A stretch of 5,869 bases of DNA from Eubacteriales bacterium (GTDB taxonomy: Bacteria > Bacillota > Clostridia > Peptostreptococcales > Anaerovoracaceae). The position numbers and the translations under genes were made by a program. The stretch spans positions 1 through 5,869 of the forward strand of contig JAQUYZ010000134.1 of assembly GCA_028691625.1 (NCBI GenBank), given 5' to 3'. Below, one piece after another: positions 4,498 through 5,869 of the stretch. The notes below the pieces were generated by a model. That model worked only from the letters and a program-made list of their open reading frames with translations. It made no database searches and had not been told where the DNA came from. Position 1 is the stretch's first letter, and every line of letters begins with the position of its first letter.

Positions 4498-4552
4498 CGA
4501 TAGAAAGGGTGTTTGATAAAAATAAATATGGAATTGGAGCAATGTTGGTGAG

Positions 4553-5578
4553 ATGAATATTAAAGAAATTGCAAGAAAAGCCGGCGTTTCCGTTGCAACG
4601 GTGTCCAGGGTTCTGAATCATCCGGAAAGTGTAGCCCCTGTCACAAAGGAGCGGATACTGAACGTAATTGAAGAATCGGAATACACTCCAAACTGGTTTG
4701 CGAGAGGACTGAATTTCAATAAAACCGACACCATAGGGCTGCTTATTCCAAACATACTGAATCCCAGTTATATGGAAATTGCTAAGGGTGTAGAGGACGT
4801 CGCCCACCAGAAGGAATATACAACACTGCTGTGCAATGCTGAAAATGCGGTGGAGAAAGAAAGAAAATATGTGAATTCACTGCTGAAAAGAAGGGTTGAC
4901 GGCATTGTACTCGTTTCCTCACTTCTTGAAAATGAAGATGTGGAAGGGATAAAAAAACAGGGTATTCCGGTTGTTCTGATCGGCGAGAACCGTGGGGATA
5001 TAAAGGATGTTCCCATCGTAAGGATTGACTGTGAGAGTGCGGCGCATAAAGCAGTGAGACATCTGATCAACATCGGCTATAAGGAGATTGCCATCATCTA
5101 TGGAACAACACCTGAGAGGGAGAACAAAAGAAAGATTGAAGGCTATAAACAGGCACTGGCGGAGGAAGGTATTACGGAACGGGATGAGTATATACAGGAG
5201 GCTGCGAATACAATTGAAGGCGGATACATTGCAGCTAAGTGGCTCATCGACTTGAAAAGAAGACCGAGAGCAATCTTTACCTCCTCTGACCTTTTAGCCT
5301 TCGGGGCTATGGATGCAATGAAGGATCACGGGATTAAAGTTCCCGAAGAAATTGCATTTGTCGGCTTTGATAACATCAGAATGTCCAATCTGATCGACCC
5401 GAAGCTGACAACCGTTGAGAAACCAATGCACAAAATGGGTGTTGTGGGAGCCAGATTGTTGTTTGATATCATTGACACCAAGGACGAGGGAAACAACAAC
5501 AGAGAAATCCTGCTGCAGTCCAAGTTGAAGATAAGAAAATCCTGTGGACACAGGGAGAGAATCGGAGAAATATTCTAA
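4553..5578 (+). CDS. LacI/GalR-family transcriptional regulator, 341 aa
   Basis: A one-component repressor or activator that binds operator DNA as a dimer or tetramer and responds to a small ligand. Residues 1-50 hold the LacI helix-turn-helix (IKEIARKAGVSVATVSRVLN) and the hinge segment TPNWFARGL. From residue ~58 the periplasmic-binding-protein-like domain begins (DTIGLLIPNILNPSYMEI), with RRVDGIVLVSS, the FTSSDLLAFGAMDAM stretch and VGFDNIRMSNLIDPKLTTVE all in family positions. The length is normal and no key element is missing. The start ATG has only weak upstream GGAG, so the translation rate may be low, as is common for regulators. The stop codon overlaps the next gene's ATG, so they are probably co-transcribed. 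The ligand cannot be read from sequence; the neighbour suggests a pyrimidine-like or other reductase substrate pathway. Confidence 0.95.
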   Translation: MNIKEIARKAGVSVATVSRVLNHPESVAPVTKERILNVIEESEYTPNWFARGLNFNKTDTIGLLIPNILNPSYMEIAKGVEDVAHQKEYTTLLCNAENAVEKERKYVNSLLKRRVDGIVLVSSLLENEDVEGIKKQGIPVVLIGENRGDIKDVPIVRIDCESAAHKAVRHLINIGYKEIAIIYGTTPERENKRKIEGYKQALAEEGITERDEYIQEAANTIEGGYIAAKWLIDLKRRPRAIFTSSDLLAFGAMDAMKDHGIKVPEEIAFVGFDNIRMSNLIDPKLTTVEKPMHKMGVVGARLLFDIIDTKDEGNNNREILLQSKLKIRKSCGHRERIGEIF

Positions 5579-5869
5579 TGAAAACAGATTTTTTAGGTTT
5601 AAAAATGAAAAACCCCATCATCGTTTCAGCCGGTCCATGGAATAGAGATGGAAAAAGTATCAGAAAAGGGATCGCGGCGGGAGCGGGTGCTGTGATTACG
5701 GAAAGAATTGTAAGTGACGCTCTGTTAGATGTGCGGCCACGCATCGCATATGACGGTCAGGGAGCGCAGAACATCAGACTGTACAGTGATATTCAGGTAG
5801 AAGGCTGGCAAAGGGAAATGGACATTGCAAAGAGCAAGGGTGGCATTGTCATCGCCAGTGTTTCAGCAC
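5578..5869 (+). CDS. Dihydroorotate dehydrogenase-like FMN enzyme, N-terminal part
   Basis: The first 97 residues of a TIM-barrel flavoenzyme of the dihydroorotate dehydrogenase / dihydropyrimidine dehydrogenase PreA superfamily; the rest is beyond the window. The N-terminus FLGLKMKNPIIVSAGPW is the characteristic first beta strand. G-I-A-A-G-A-G-A-V-I-T-E-R follows in place of the usual GAGAVVTKT, then a VRPRI segment like the N-PRI of the family. ATG 5578 shares its A with the TAA of the LacI-family gene, and GGAG lies about 10 bases upstream, so translational coupling is likely. Biosynthetic dihydroorotate dehydrogenase is possible. However, pairing with a LacI regulator suggests a catabolic or substrate-induced relative with a different substrate. 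Family call firm, exact substrate open. Confidence 0.85.
   Translation, partial: MKTDFLGLKMKNPIIVSAGPWNRDGKSIRKGIAAGAGAVITERIVSDALLDVRPRIAYDGQGAQNIRLYSDIQVEGWQREMDIAKSKGGIVIASVSA

Overview
The window looks like a chromosomal segment of an endospore-forming, low-to-moderate-GC member of the Clostridia. A Lachnospiraceae-like host is my inference from gene style, not something tested. Support comes from strong GGAGG-type ribosome binding sites, T-rich intrinsic terminators, two alpha/beta-type small acid-soluble spore proteins (SASPs), a Bacillus YkoV-like Ku protein, and tRNA genes with encoded CCA ends.

Left part (1-830): the tail of a cysteine-rich small protein ends at 149, with an intrinsic terminator at 247-274. 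Next is a non-coding stretch (about 283-516) bounded by two identical 29-bp copies of the 3' end of a proline tRNA and holding several inverted repeats. It abuts two minus-strand proline tRNA genes (anticodons GGG and CGG), which have a clear promoter (695-723) and a probable terminator (456-494). I see nothing in 150-246.

Middle part (830-2560): a minus-strand gene of unknown function (probable TTG start at 1428) is divergent from a 90-aa gene of unknown function. That gene is followed by a signal-less M23 peptidase. A near-perfect palindrome at 2534-2559 separates the peptidase from the convergent ku gene.

Spore-DNA part (2565-4400): ku (minus strand) has a plausible sigma-G-like promoter. 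Divergent from it are a 65-aa four-cysteine protein, a canonical alpha/beta SASP with its own terminator, and a second, shortened alpha/beta-type SASP. SASPs coat and protect spore DNA and Ku recruits the end-joining ligase, so this stretch reads as a small spore genome protection and repair neighbourhood. No LigD gene lies within the window.

Right part (4400-5869): a LacI/GalR-family regulator overlaps by one base the start of a dihydroorotate-dehydrogenase-like FMN enzyme that runs off the window. They look like the first two genes of an operon controlled by a local repressor.

No CRISPR array, transposase, integrase or complete mobile element is visible. The best candidates for something undescribed are the tRNA-bounded 205-bp unit, the small cysteine protein in the ku/SASP neighbourhood, and the shortened SASP.
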